From Terriglobia bacterium (GTDB lineage Bacteria > Acidobacteriota > Terriglobia > UBA7540), in assembly GCA_022866195.1 (NCBI GenBank), contig JALHUF010000350.1:1-13973 (forward strand): a DNA stretch of 13,973 nucleotides, read 5' to 3'. The notes beneath the pieces are model-generated. The model searched no databases, was not told the DNA's origin, and saw only the letters and a list, made by a program, of their open reading frames with translations. The translations under genes and the position numbers were made by a program. Positions 1 through 6,018 of the stretch are shown in pieces. Each line of letters begins with the position of its first letter. Position 1 is the stretch's first letter.

Positions 1-33
1 CGAGTCACGTCCATCCCGCGCCTTCCGCTCCAT
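1..33 (-). CDS. possible N-terminus of a leftward gene (partial, runs off left edge)
   Basis: On the minus strand an ATG at 33-31 opens a reading frame (MERKARDGRDS) that leaves the window after 11 codons. It is preceded by AAGGAG with a seven-base spacer, which is a good ribosome binding site. That site is the only support: eleven residues are too few to recognise a family, and the frame could stop just outside the window. The gene would point away from hicBA. Confidence 0.4.
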   Translation of the reverse strand, partial: MERKARDGRDS

Positions 34-220
34 CGCTGGTCTCCTTCTGGACAGTCACAAATGCCCGGCCTTTCACCAACCGGCAAACCTCAGTCGCACT
101 TTTCATAGACTGCCCGCCTTTCGGTAAATGCAGAGTATACCCACACGCGAACGGAGTACAAGGCACAGGCGGGCGCGGGCCCTCTCACGCTGGCGTGTCA
201 GGGATGAGGAGAAATCAATC

Positions 221-366
221 CGCAGACCCCAAGGGTCTGCGCCAGCCTCGATCACCCCAGCCCCTCCTACGTCAGGAGGGGAGCACAGCGAATTCCCCTC
301 CTCGATGAGGAGGGGATTAAGGGGTGGTGGCTCGACCACCCCCGACCCCACCTGAACCAGGAGGGG
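221..366. repeat. cluster of five adjacent hairpins, three sharing one CCCCTCCT/AGGAGGGG stem
   Basis: Five stem-loops follow each other. At 221-241, CGCAGACCC pairs with GGGTCTGCG over a 3-nt loop. At 261-281 and at 295-315, CCCCTCCT pairs with AGGAGGGG over 5-nt loops of different sequence. At 321-342, GGGGTGGT pairs with ACCACCCC over 6 nt. At 346-366, CCCCACCT pairs with AGGAGGGG over 5 nt with one A-A mismatch. The stem sequence is kept while the loops differ, as in REP or small MITE-type families. None has a following T tract, so they are not ordinary terminators. Confidence 0.8.
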
Positions 367-388
367 AGTAGAGTTACAGAGCCAGCGC

Positions 389-417
389 TTGAGGGCCGGG
401 CAGGACTCTGCTAATCT
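389..417 (+). promoter_or_regulatory. predicted sigma-70 promoter of hicBA
   Basis: A -35 box TTGAGG (389-394) is followed by a 17-nt spacer and an extended -10, TGC plus TAATCT (412-417). Transcription would start near 424 and give a leader of about 50 nt. A frame in phase with hicB is open from the TTG at 389, but that codon lies inside the -35 box. This supports the internal ATG at 476 as the true hicB start. I see no clear palindromic operator. Confidence 0.55.
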
Positions 418-475
418 TTGTTTCAGGGATCTGCGCCGACGGGAATTTTCAGGGGAGGCGGTGGAGGTACAAGCG

Positions 476-715
476 ATGACCTTAGAGCGTACGATTAAAG
501 CCGCTATTCGTTACGGAGAACAATCGGGCTATGTCGCCGAGTGTCTGGAGATCCCCGTCGTGACGCAAGGGCGAACTCTCGACGAAGTCACGCGCAATCT
601 GCGCGAGGCGGTGGAGCTGCATCTGGAGGGAGAAGATCTGGCAGAGCTGGGATTGGCGCCCTCGCCCAGTATTCTCGTCACCTTCGAATTGGAGGCGCAC
701 CCTGCCACGGTTTAG
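476..715 (+). CDS. hicB: HicB-family antitoxin
   Basis: A 79-residue protein with the HicB pattern: an N-terminal strand, then GYVAECLEIP (residues 18-27), the TQGRTLDEV turn and a helix with REAVELHLEG. In this family such proteins bind and neutralise the HicA mRNA interferase and often repress the operon. It stops right after the compact HicB fold and has no C-terminal ribbon-helix-helix or HTH domain, so any DNA binding would have to come from the core or the complex. The start is ATG 476, with GGAGGT nine bases upstream. It is followed by an overlapping hicA, so the order is antitoxin first, the reverse of the classical hicA-hicB order but common for short HicB proteins. Confidence 0.88.
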   Translation: MTLERTIKAAIRYGEQSGYVAECLEIPVVTQGRTLDEVTRNLREAVELHLEGEDLAELGLAPSPSILVTFELEAHPATV

Positions 716-947
716 ACGGCTCTCCGGCGAGGAGGTCGTTGCCATCCTGCGCAAATTCGGCTTTGAGGTCGTCTCACAACGGGGAAGTCATATTAAACTG
801 CGCCGCATCGGCCCCGGCGGCCAGAGGGAGACGCTGACCATCCCCAACCACCCCGAACTGGACACCGGAACCTGCCGAGCGATTCTTCGCCAAACTTCTC
901 GCTTTGTCCCCAGCGCAGAACTTGCGCCGTTGTTCTACGGCGAGTAA
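702..947 (+). CDS. hicA: HicA-family mRNA interferase toxin, probable CTG start
   Basis: The frame reads (L/M)PRFRRLSGEEVVAILRKFG, then a strand with SQRGSHIKLRR, and ends with TIPNHPELDTGTCRAILRQ: the double-stranded-RNA-binding-like fold of HicA. The catalytic His is residue 30 in GSH. HicA toxins cleave mRNA and are held inactive by HicB. No ATG, GTG or TTG lies in frame before the conserved LSGEE motif, and upstream no start codon is seen in this frame within hicB. The CTG at 702, six bases after GGAGG (691-695), falls exactly where family members carry MP-R-L. The gene overlaps the end of hicB by 14 nt in another frame, which suggests coupled translation. Length is 81 residues, normal for HicA. 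Confidence 0.85.
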   Translation: MPRFRRLSGEEVVAILRKFGFEVVSQRGSHIKLRRIGPGGQRETLTIPNHPELDTGTCRAILRQTSRFVPSAELAPLFYGE

Positions 948-1059
948 CGGGCAACCAGTGGGTACTCGATGCGGCCATTACGAGGGCACGCACAACATCC
1001 ATACCCTCATCATCGGCGAGCGGGTGACGGGCATCCCGGCGTATAGGTAGCGTTTGTGG

Positions 1060-1100
1060 ATCGCACACATCGCAAAAGGCGCGATGTATGCGCCACCCGC
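1060..1100 (+). repeat. 41-nt hairpin repeat, copy 1 (see 4598-4638)
   Basis: The left block is ATCGCACACATCG, followed by nine variable bases, then the right block CGATGTATGCGCCACCCGC. The same two blocks with the same spacing recur at 4598-4638 with a different nine-base loop. ACATCG pairs with CGATGT. A conserved stem and flanks with a variable loop indicate a dispersed structured repeat family. Confidence 0.75.
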
Positions 1101-1221
1101 CGAGAACCTGTCTGTCTTATACTCTCGCATCCTGATTCTCTTGATTGGTTCCTGCATCGGTCGCCTTCCTGCCAGCCCGCTCACGCCCTGTTGATGATGC
1201 CGACCGCGGCGGGTGGCGCAT
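1088..1221. repeat. 134-bp unit bounded by a perfect 15-bp inverted repeat
   Basis: ATGCGCCACCCGCCG at 1088-1102 is the exact reverse complement of 1207-1221. The left arm is the right block of the 41-nt hairpin repeat. The interior encodes nothing recognisable. The arrangement is MITE-like, but no target-site duplication is obvious. Confidence 0.6.
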
Positions 1222-1303
1222 GTAGCAGCGATTTCATATCGCCATCTTCATCAACGACGGGCGGGACGCCCGCGCTCCCTGGCGACGTAAAGTCGCCGCT
1301 ACA
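1221..1303. repeat. 83-bp unit with imperfect 23-nt terminal inverted repeats
   Basis: Positions 1221-1243 (starting TGTAGCAGCGATTT) match the reverse complement of 1281-1303 (TGTAGCGGCGACTTTACG...) at 17 of 23 bases. Each end can fold alone, e.g. GGCGAC/GTCGCC over 5 nt at 1281-1296. The centre carries GCGGG-ACG-CCCGC. The right end overlaps the last codon and provides the TAG stop of the leftward aldo/keto reductase. Confidence 0.6.
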
Positions 1304-2285
1304 GATTGACGACCTTCATCGCCATCTCGGGATAGCGGTCGCCGGCGGCGACGCCTTTGGGCGCGATTTCATTGATGCGGGCCAAGTCTTCCGGCGTGAA
1401 TCCAATTTCTAGCGCGGCCAGATTCTCTTCCAGATGCGCCTGCCGCGTGGTGCCGGGAATGGGCAGCATGTCTTCACCCTGGGCAAGCACCCAGGCGAGC
1501 GCGACTTGTGAAGGCGTGCACCCTTTGGCGGCGGCGAGTTCCTGGACGTGCCGAACCAGATCGAGGTTCTTCTGGAAATTCTCACCCACAAAGCGCGGCA
1601 TATTGCGTCGCCAGTCGTCGGGAGCAAGATCATCGAGAGTCTTGATTTGCCCCGTCAGGAACCCGCGGCCCAGTGGACTGTACGCCACGAAGCTGATGCC
1701 GAGTTCGCGGCAGGTGGGGATGATTTCATCCTCGGGGTCGCGACTCCAGAGCGAATACTCCGTCTGCAAGGCGCTGATGGGATGGGTCTGATGCGCGCGG
1801 CGAATCGTCGCGGGCGCAGCCTCGGAAAGGCCCAAATAACGGACTTTTCCTTGCTCCACCAAGCGCGCCATCGCGCCGACAGTCTCTTCGATAGGCACGC
1901 TGCGGTCGACCCGATGCTGGTAGTAGAGGTCGATGCTCTCCACGTTCAGCCGGCGCAGGCTGGCCTCGCACGCTTGGCGGACGTATTCGGGGTGCCCGTT
2001 GATTCCTACCCAGCGGCCGTCAGGCTCGCGCACGTTGCCGAACTTGGTGGCCAGAACCACTTCGTGCCGGCGGCCTTTGAGGGCTTTCCCGACAAGCTCC
2101 TCGTTGCGGCCTCTGCCGTAGATATCGGCGGTGTCGAGGAAATTGACGCCCAGGTCCAGGGCGTGATGGATGACGGCGATGGATTCGGGGTCGTCGCGAT
2201 GCCCGTAGAACTCCGACATCCCCATGCATCCTAGGCCAAGGGCCGAAACCGTCAACGAGCTGTGGCCTAATCTTCGCTGCTTCAT
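1299..2285 (-). CDS. aldo/keto reductase
   Basis: A 328-residue NAD(P)H-dependent oxidoreductase of the AKR superfamily ((alpha/beta)8 barrel) that reduces aldehydes or ketones in the cytoplasm. The N-terminus [20 protein letters not shown] is typical. The catalytic tetrad is visible as Asp51 and Tyr56 (FLDTADIYG), Lys81 (ATKFG) and His124 (YYQHRVD). The C-terminal PIPGTT and HLEENLAAL segments fit the cofactor-phosphate region. The start is ATG 2285, with GGAGGG seven bases upstream; the ATG at 2333 lies inside the -10 box and is rejected. The stop codon comes from the repeat unit at 1221-1303, so the extreme C-terminus may have been altered by its insertion. Divergent from UROD-like gene 1. 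The substrate cannot be told. Confidence 0.93.
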   Translation of the reverse strand: MKQRRLGHSSLTVSALGLGCMGMSEFYGHRDDPESIAVIHHALDLGVNFLDTADIYGRGRNEELVGKALKGRRHEVVLATKFGNVREPDGRWVGINGHPEYVRQACEASLRRLNVESIDLYYQHRVDRSVPIEETVGAMARLVEQGKVRYLGLSEAAPATIRRAHQTHPISALQTEYSLWSRDPEDEIIPTCRELGISFVAYSPLGRGFLTGQIKTLDDLAPDDWRRNMPRFVGENFQKNLDLVRHVQELAAAKGCTPSQVALAWVLAQGEDMLPIPGTTRQAHLEENLAALEIGFTPEDLARINEIAPKGVAAGDRYPEMAMKVVNL

Positions 2286-2328
2286 CGAGGCACCCTCCGC
2301 GCGCGCCTTGAGTTGACGCGTCCCGTGC

Positions 2329-2358
2329 AGCATAGCACCCGGATTCTGTCTGGCTCAA
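2329..2358 (-). promoter_or_regulatory. predicted sigma-70 promoter of the aldo/keto reductase
   Basis: On the minus strand, TTGAGC (2358-2353) is separated by 18 nt from TATGCT (2334-2329), with TGC before the -10. Transcription would start near 2322, about 37 nt before ATG 2285. The facing gene at 2450 has an extended -10-like TGGTAGACT (2405-2413) but no convincing -35. Confidence 0.5.
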
Positions 2359-2449
2359 GAGATGAGAGAAGGCCAGTACCCGCTGCGTTCGGCCGCCCCT
2401 CACGTGGTAGACTCCCGCAAGCATCTCTGGCGGCGCGAGGAGGAATTCC

Positions 2450-3679
2450 ATGGACTCCAGAGAACGGGTGCTCACCGCGCTCGACCATCGCGAACCCGAC
2501 CGCGTGCCGGTGGACCTCTCAGGACATCGCTCCTCGGGAATCGCGGCCATCGCCTACGCCCGCTTGCGGAAATTCCTCGGCTTGGAGGACAGACCCATCC
2601 GCGTCTACGACCCCGTGCAGCAATTGGCCATCGTGGACGAGGATGTGCTCGAACTGTTTGGCGTCGATACCGTCGAACTAGGCAGGGCCTTCGCCCTTGA
2701 GGACAATGCGTGGGCCGATTGGACGTTGCCGGACGGCACCCCTTGCCAGATGCCGATGTGGGCTCTACCGGAGCGCAGCCAGGGAGAATGGGTCTTACGG
2801 TCGAAGAGCGGCCGAGCCATCGCGCGTATGCCGGATGGAGCGTTGTACTTCGAGCAGGCGTACTTCCCCTTCGCCGACGCGGCTGGTCCCCAGACCGTCT
2901 CCGCAGCCATGGACGAGTGCATGTGGACGGCCATCGCCAGCCCGCCTGGGCCGTTGGTCGAGGGTGCTGATGGTCTCCGATCATTGTCGTTGCGTGCCAA
3001 GACACTGCGGGCCAAGACCGACCGCGCCATCATCGGCCTGTTCGGGGGGAATCTCCTGGAGATGGGGCAGTTCCTCTACCGAAACGACAACTTCTTCATT
3101 CTTTTGGCTAGCGAACCAAGAAAGGCTCACGAATTCCTCGACCAGGTCGTGGAGATTCATCTGGCCAATCTGGGACGGTTTCTGGGAGCCGTCGGGAAGC
3201 ACATCGACATCATCAATTTCGGCGATGACTTGGGCATGCAGACTGGCCCGCAGTTGTCGCCGCAGATGTATCGCGAATTCTTCCAGCCTCGCCACAAGCT
3301 GCTGTGGAATCGCGCCAAAGCGCTGGCCGAAGTGAAAGTCATGCTCCACTGCTGCGGGGGAATCCGGGAGTTGCTTCCGGACCTTATTGAGGCTGGGCTC
3401 GATGCTCTGAATCCGGTGCAAATCTCCTGTCGAGGGATGGACCCCAAGGAGTTGAAGAAGGAATTTGGGAAAGACCTGGTGTTCTGGGGCGGTGGTTGCG
3501 ATACCCAAAGCATCCTCCCTTGCGACATGCCGGAAGGGGTCAAGAAGCACGTTCAAGAGCAGGTCAAGATTCTCAGCCCAGGAGGAGGATTCGTTTTCCA
3601 GCAGGTGCACAACATCCTGGCCAATATCCCGCCAGAGAACATCGTGGCGATGTTCGAGGCAGTGAACAGCCCGGCTTAG
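2450..3679 (+). CDS. uroporphyrinogen-decarboxylase-like methyltransferase no. 1 (MtaA/CmuA-like superfamily)
   Basis: A 409-residue UROD-superfamily barrel. It lacks the MRQAGRY-type N-terminal motif of the heme enzyme HemE and opens with SRERVLTALDHREPDRVPVD, typical of the methyltransferase-like branch. Members of that branch move methyl groups between a corrinoid protein or methylated substrate and a thiol or other acceptor, using Zn. A candidate HxC zinc motif is His300-x-Cys302 (MLHCCGG). Cys350 in WGGGCDTQ is a possible third ligand; where MtaA has a Cys in a PGC motif this protein has PGGG (378-380). The C-terminus VHNILANIPPENI is typical. The start has GAGGAGG about seven bases upstream. 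It is a paralogue of 11403-12680. No corrinoid-protein gene is nearby, so the substrate is unknown. Confidence 0.85.
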   Translation: MDSRERVLTALDHREPDRVPVDLSGHRSSGIAAIAYARLRKFLGLEDRPIRVYDPVQQLAIVDEDVLELFGVDTVELGRAFALEDNAWADWTLPDGTPCQMPMWALPERSQGEWVLRSKSGRAIARMPDGALYFEQAYFPFADAAGPQTVSAAMDECMWTAIASPPGPLVEGADGLRSLSLRAKTLRAKTDRAIIGLFGGNLLEMGQFLYRNDNFFILLASEPRKAHEFLDQVVEIHLANLGRFLGAVGKHIDIINFGDDLGMQTGPQLSPQMYREFFQPRHKLLWNRAKALAEVKVMLHCCGGIRELLPDLIEAGLDALNPVQISCRGMDPKELKKEFGKDLVFWGGGCDTQSILPCDMPEGVKKHVQEQVKILSPGGGFVFQQVHNILANIPPENIVAMFEAVNSPA

Positions 3680-3818
3680 CGCTGGCGCTCGCGAATGAAT
3701 TTGGTCCGATGGCCATGCTTGCCAAGTGGTTTTTCGTTCGCGGCCCGATTTCGGGGAACCGGGGCGGTTCGGATGGCGTAGATTCAATTAGAATGCCGAA
3801 GCAGGAGAGGAGTGTCAT

Positions 3819-4391
3819 ATGAGCACAACCCCTCAGCCTCCCCGCGCGCCTGTTGCCCCGCCCCCACCGCGCACGAGAGGCCACATTCTGGCGATCGTGC
3901 TTTTGCTGCTGGCGCTGATTGTCGTGGTTTCCGTCATGACGGTTTGGATCGGGCTGCGCATCCTGACGCGGGGCGTCAGTGTGCGAGTGGAGGAAGGCAA
4001 GAAAGAGGTCGCCATCCATACTCCCTTGGGCTCGCTCGAAGTGAGCCGGGAGGTGGATGAGTCTCGCCTGGGCTTGCCGCTCTACCCCGGCGCCCAGCGC
4101 CTGAAGGGCGAAGGCTCCGCCAGCGTCAATATCGCTATCGGGGACGAGGAGAACGTGCGCGTGCTGGCGGCCAAATTCGAGACGTCAGACCCCCTCGACA
4201 AGGTCAAGGGGTTCTATAAGGAACGCCTGGGAAGCGACGTGACGAAGTACATCGAAAGAAACCACGAGGGGAAGACCGTCTTCGAAATCAAGCGCGAGCA
4301 CCAGGAGAAGGTGGTGGCCCTGAAGGGCGAAGGGGAACGCACGTCCATCGAACTGGTCCGGGTCACCCACGGCCGCGAGGAGTCTAATTAG
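3819..4391 (+). CDS. membrane-anchored protein of unknown function
   Basis: A 190-residue protein. Residues 1-20 are Pro-rich and end in Arg, residues about 22-48 form one strongly hydrophobic helix, and the rest (about 50-190) is soluble and charged. The orientation (short basic N-terminus inside) predicts that the C-terminal domain lies outside the cytoplasm. That domain contains LGLPLYPGAQR followed by a predicted strand pair, then AKFETSDPLDKVKGFYKERLG. I have the impression this YPGA...DKV..FY arrangement recurs in uncharacterised bacterial proteins, but I cannot attach a function. AGGAGAGGAG lies about six bases before the ATG. A TAGAAT at 3789-3794 could be a -10, without a good -35. 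The gene stands alone between UROD-like gene 1 and the tRNA. Confidence 0.75.
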   Translation: MSTTPQPPRAPVAPPPPRTRGHILAIVLLLLALIVVVSVMTVWIGLRILTRGVSVRVEEGKKEVAIHTPLGSLEVSREVDESRLGLPLYPGAQRLKGEGSASVNIAIGDEENVRVLAAKFETSDPLDKVKGFYKERLGSDVTKYIERNHEGKTVFEIKREHQEKVVALKGEGERTSIELVRVTHGREESN

Positions 4392-4451
4392 CCCCGAACC
4401 TGCCGGCCGCCGGGCCAGCGCGGACCCTCGCGCGTTGCGGCGGATGGCTGG

Positions 4452-4480
4452 TTGACAGATGGGCCGCCCCGTGCGAGACT
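4452..4480 (+). promoter_or_regulatory. predicted promoter of tRNA-Arg
   Basis: A perfect -35 TTGACA (4452-4457) is followed by a 17-nt spacer and a weak but TGC-extended -10, GAGACT (4475-4480). Transcription would begin near 4487, about 23 nt before the tRNA 5' end. The consensus -35 suits a strongly transcribed stable RNA. Confidence 0.5.
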
Positions 4481-4509
4481 TTGTTTGTTAGGATGTTGTT
4501 CCCCACCGT

Positions 4510-4586
4510 GCGCCCGTAGCTCAGCTGGATAGAGCACTTGCCTACGAAGCAAGGGGTCGGGTGTTCGAATCACCCCGGGCGTACCA
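4510..4586 (+). tRNA. tRNA-Arg, anticodon ACG
   Basis: A complete 77-nt cloverleaf. The acceptor stem is GCGCCCG/CGGGCGT with a G-U first pair, the D stem is GCTC/GAGC, and the anticodon stem is CTTGC/GCAAG around loop CTACGAA (anticodon ACG at 4544-4546). The variable loop has 5 nt, the T stem is GGGTG/CACCC with loop TTCGAAT, the discriminator is A, and CCA is encoded. ACG would be edited to ICG by TadA to read CGU, CGC and CGA. Its 3' part from base 31 onward is duplicated at 5881-5933. Confidence 0.97.
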
Positions 4587-4592
4587 GTTTCC
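4540..4592 (+). repeat. 53-bp direct repeat, copy 1: tRNA-Arg 3' part (candidate att site)
   Basis: This stretch starts at the last two bases of the anticodon stem's 5' side, runs through the anticodon loop, T arm and CCA, and ends six bases past the tRNA (GTTTCC). It is identical base for base to 5881-5933. Tyrosine integrases of islands and prophages commonly use exactly this part of tRNA genes, so this copy, within the intact tRNA, is the candidate tRNA-side attachment site. Confidence 0.85.
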
Positions 4593-4597
4593 CCTTC

Positions 4598-4638
4598 ATC
4601 GCACACATCGGAACCTACCCGATGTATGCGCCACCCGC
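4598..4638 (+). repeat. 41-nt hairpin repeat, copy 2 (see 1060-1100)
   Basis: The blocks ATCGCACACATCG and CGATGTATGCGCCACCCGC flank nine bases (GAACCTACC) that differ from copy 1. It lies twelve bases after the tRNA and just inside the candidate island. On the other strand it follows the lipoprotein stop (4666) by about 27 nt, so the hairpin could end that transcript, although no T tract follows. Confidence 0.75.
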
Positions 4639-4665
4639 GCCCCCCATGTCTAGCCAGCAGAACCC

Positions 4666-5286
4666 TTACCAGAAGAATGCGTACTCAGTGTTCGTGTTAT
4701 TCAGGTCGACCGAGGTGGTTTCTCCGGGTTTGACCTCCACTTTTGCAGACCAGCCGACATAGTTAATCCCTACTGTTCCATCGACATCAACCCAGTACAC
4801 GCCTGGGGGAACATTTTCGAACTTAAAAGTACCAGTACCATCGGTCGTAGCTCTTCTAACGGCGGGAATAGCAGCCTTTTGGGGAAGCCGCGACTTAAAG
4901 GCGTCTGACGCCCTTGTCTTCGCTTGCGCCCTCATATCAAGTTCTGCGGAGGAGATCAGGTCGTACTTCCGTGCTTCCATGCCTTCCTCTATGTCGTACG
5001 CGATATCTTCCCTCTCGGCTGCCGTCAGCACTTCGAATTCCTGCTCTACGAGCTTCACGGGAACAAATGCGAGCTTCTTTACATCCCCGCTCTTTAGACC
5101 TAACTGGGCGGTGCCCACAACAGTTCCGGATGGGGGCCTTTGGGGCGGCCTTGGAATGTCAGAATCTTCACTTTTCTTTGATGAACAACCGACGAATCCT
5201 GACAATGCGACAAGGACCCAAACGACATGACATACGGTCCGACCGTGGGTTTGCCTGTCTTCCTTAATCATCTCCCTTTTCTCCAT
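4666..5286 (-). CDS. lipoprotein with a carboxypeptidase-regulatory-like beta domain
   Basis: A 206-residue exported lipoprotein. A basic N-terminus (1-20) precedes a hydrophobic stretch (21-32) and a lipobox-like FVGC with Cys34 as the lipidated residue, followed by a Ser/Lys/Asp-rich and Pro-rich linker (35-53). Residues 54-85 look like beta strands and 86-140 are a charged helical insert. Residues 147-195 (TTDGTGTFKFENVPPGVYWV, then VEVKPGETTSVDL) match the CarboxypepD_reg/Cna-B type Ig-like fold, usually structural or binding. The start ATG 5286 has AGGAGGAG eight bases upstream; ATG 5271 is an alternative. It is the second gene after 5358-5636, 71 nt apart, probably one transcript. Base composition is clearly AT-richer than the flanks (e.g. 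26/60 G+C at 5161-5220). Confidence 0.75.
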   Translation of the reverse strand: MEKREMIKEDRQTHGRTVCHVVWVLVALSGFVGCSSKKSEDSDIPRPPQRPPSGTVVGTAQLGLKSGDVKKLAFVPVKLVEQEFEVLTAAEREDIAYDIEEGMEARKYDLISSAELDMRAQAKTRASDAFKSRLPQKAAIPAVRRATTDGTGTFKFENVPPGVYWVDVDGTVGINYVGWSAKVEVKPGETTSVDLNNTNTEYAFFW

Positions 5287-5357
5287 TCCGTAGACTCCTC
5301 CTTTCTATCCTCGCCGCGACCTAACGAGAGTTTATCGCGTGGGAACCCCGCCCGCGT

Positions 5358-5636
5358 TCACGCAGCCTGCTTATGACAGTATGGGCACATCGAGACTTCA
5401 ACAGGAAGAGGGGCACCGCACTTAGCGCAGTACTTCGTCCTGGGATTCGCCCTCCCACCACTCTGAGGCCGTGGGACGTGCCGACCGGCAACTAAGAGAG
5501 CGAGTGCTCCGACAAGAGGGGTCAAAAGCAGAGACAGCAAGAAATAAACCCAAGACGTTCGCCCCCAAGCTTCTGCCCATCGCGCAATGGCGAAACTGAA
5601 AACAAGCCCGATCAGAAGAACAACGAGCCATTCCAT
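5358..5636 (-). CDS. small membrane protein with C-terminal zinc ribbon
   Basis: A 92-residue protein with two hydrophobic helices (about 3-19 and 28-50), then a short basic linker and a zinc ribbon with four cysteines: Cys70 and Cys73 (YCAKCG), Cys84 and Cys87 (MCPYC). This is the common layout of small bacterial zinc-ribbon membrane proteins, whose ribbon is predicted cytoplasmic; their roles are mostly unknown. The start ATG 5636 has GGGGGAG about seven bases upstream. It is the first gene of the probable leftward pair with the lipoprotein, and both are cargo of the candidate island. Confidence 0.72.
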   Translation of the reverse strand: MEWLVVLLIGLVFSFAIARWAEAWGRTSWVYFLLSLLLTPLVGALALLVAGRHVPRPQSGGRANPRTKYCAKCGAPLPVEVSMCPYCHKQAA

Positions 5637-6018
5637 TTCATTCTCCCCCGATATGTGAAGGCAACAACGGCGTTCATCGTGTAAGTCGGCATTTCACAGC
5701 GAGGGCATGAGGCCGATTAGGGGCCAGTCACAGTCAGAATCTGGTTACAGTTTTGGTGCACATTCCTGCCAGCGAACGCAGTAATTCAACAGGCGCGGCT
5801 CTAGCCCCACGTAGCCGGAAAACCGCATAAACAGCGGGCAAATTCCAACTGGCATAGCCTGCCTTTCAAGGGCTGTTTACGCCTACGAAGCAAGGGGTCG
5901 GGTGTTCGAATCACCCCGGGCGTACCAGTTTCCTCCTGCGGCACCACTAAACGCTCGACCAGCGAAGTAACCACCTGCCCGCCAAAAGGTCTAAAATACC
6001 CTTCGCTACGGAGGACAC
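5637..6018. other. gene-free region: island right end and DegT upstream region
   Basis: No credible gene. Positions 5637-5880 lie inside the candidate island and show neither a clear promoter nor a recognisable integrase remnant. Positions 5881-5933 are the tRNA-Arg repeat. Positions 5934-6018 are the leader of the DegT-type gene, with a -10-like TAAAAT at 5992-5997 but a poor -35. The minus-strand frame at 5801-6094 (containing VIRTPDPLLRR) is only the antisense of the tRNA fragment. Confidence 0.6.
5881..5933 (+). repeat. 53-bp direct repeat, copy 2: orphan tRNA-Arg 3' part (candidate att site)
   Basis: Identical to 4540-4592. The sequence before it does not continue as the tRNA 5' half: the D arm and the 5' acceptor strand are absent, and TTTAC replaces the expected anticodon-stem strand. 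It is therefore a non-functional tRNA 3' fragment, as left at the far end of an element that integrated into a tRNA gene. Copy-to-copy distance is 1341 bp. Confidence 0.85.

Larger units (their letters stand above)
34..475. other. gene-free region with hairpin cluster and hicBA promoter
   Basis: I find no credible gene here. The left part (about 34-200) has no recognisable feature beyond a small CACGC/GCGTG inverted repeat near 187-198. Positions 221-366 are packed with perfect or near-perfect hairpins (listed separately), and 389-417 look like a sigma-70 promoter. The two overlapping frames open on opposite strands over 103-355 are low-complexity translations of the palindromes. Confidence 0.7.
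948..1298. other. gene-free region between hicA and the aldo/keto reductase, rich in palindromic repeats
   Basis: No credible gene. About 948-1055 shows nothing recognisable. From 1060 on there are three linked structures, listed separately: a 41-nt hairpin repeat (1060-1100), a 15-bp inverted repeat enclosing about 100 bp (1088-1221), and a second inverted-repeat unit (1221-1303). The 118-codon plus-strand frame at 1056-1412 has no family resemblance and runs into the antisense of the reductase, so I do not call it. Confidence 0.6.

Noticed and set aside
221..366. CRISPR array
   Set aside because: The repeated units are short palindromes with about 5-nt loops and irregular spacing; there are no 25-40 nt spacers and no cas genes.
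1548..2234. 228-codon plus-strand frame
   Set aside because: Antisense of the aldo/keto reductase; the open frame follows from the high G+C codon pattern of the real gene.
2450..3679. Heme-pathway uroporphyrinogen decarboxylase HemE
   Set aside because: The MRQAGRY N-terminal substrate motif is absent, the protein is longer, and the HxC motif fits the methyltransferase-like branch.
5637..5880. Integrase remnant next to the right-hand tRNA fragment
   Set aside because: I read the region on both strands and found only short frames broken by stops, with no tyrosine-recombinase motif.
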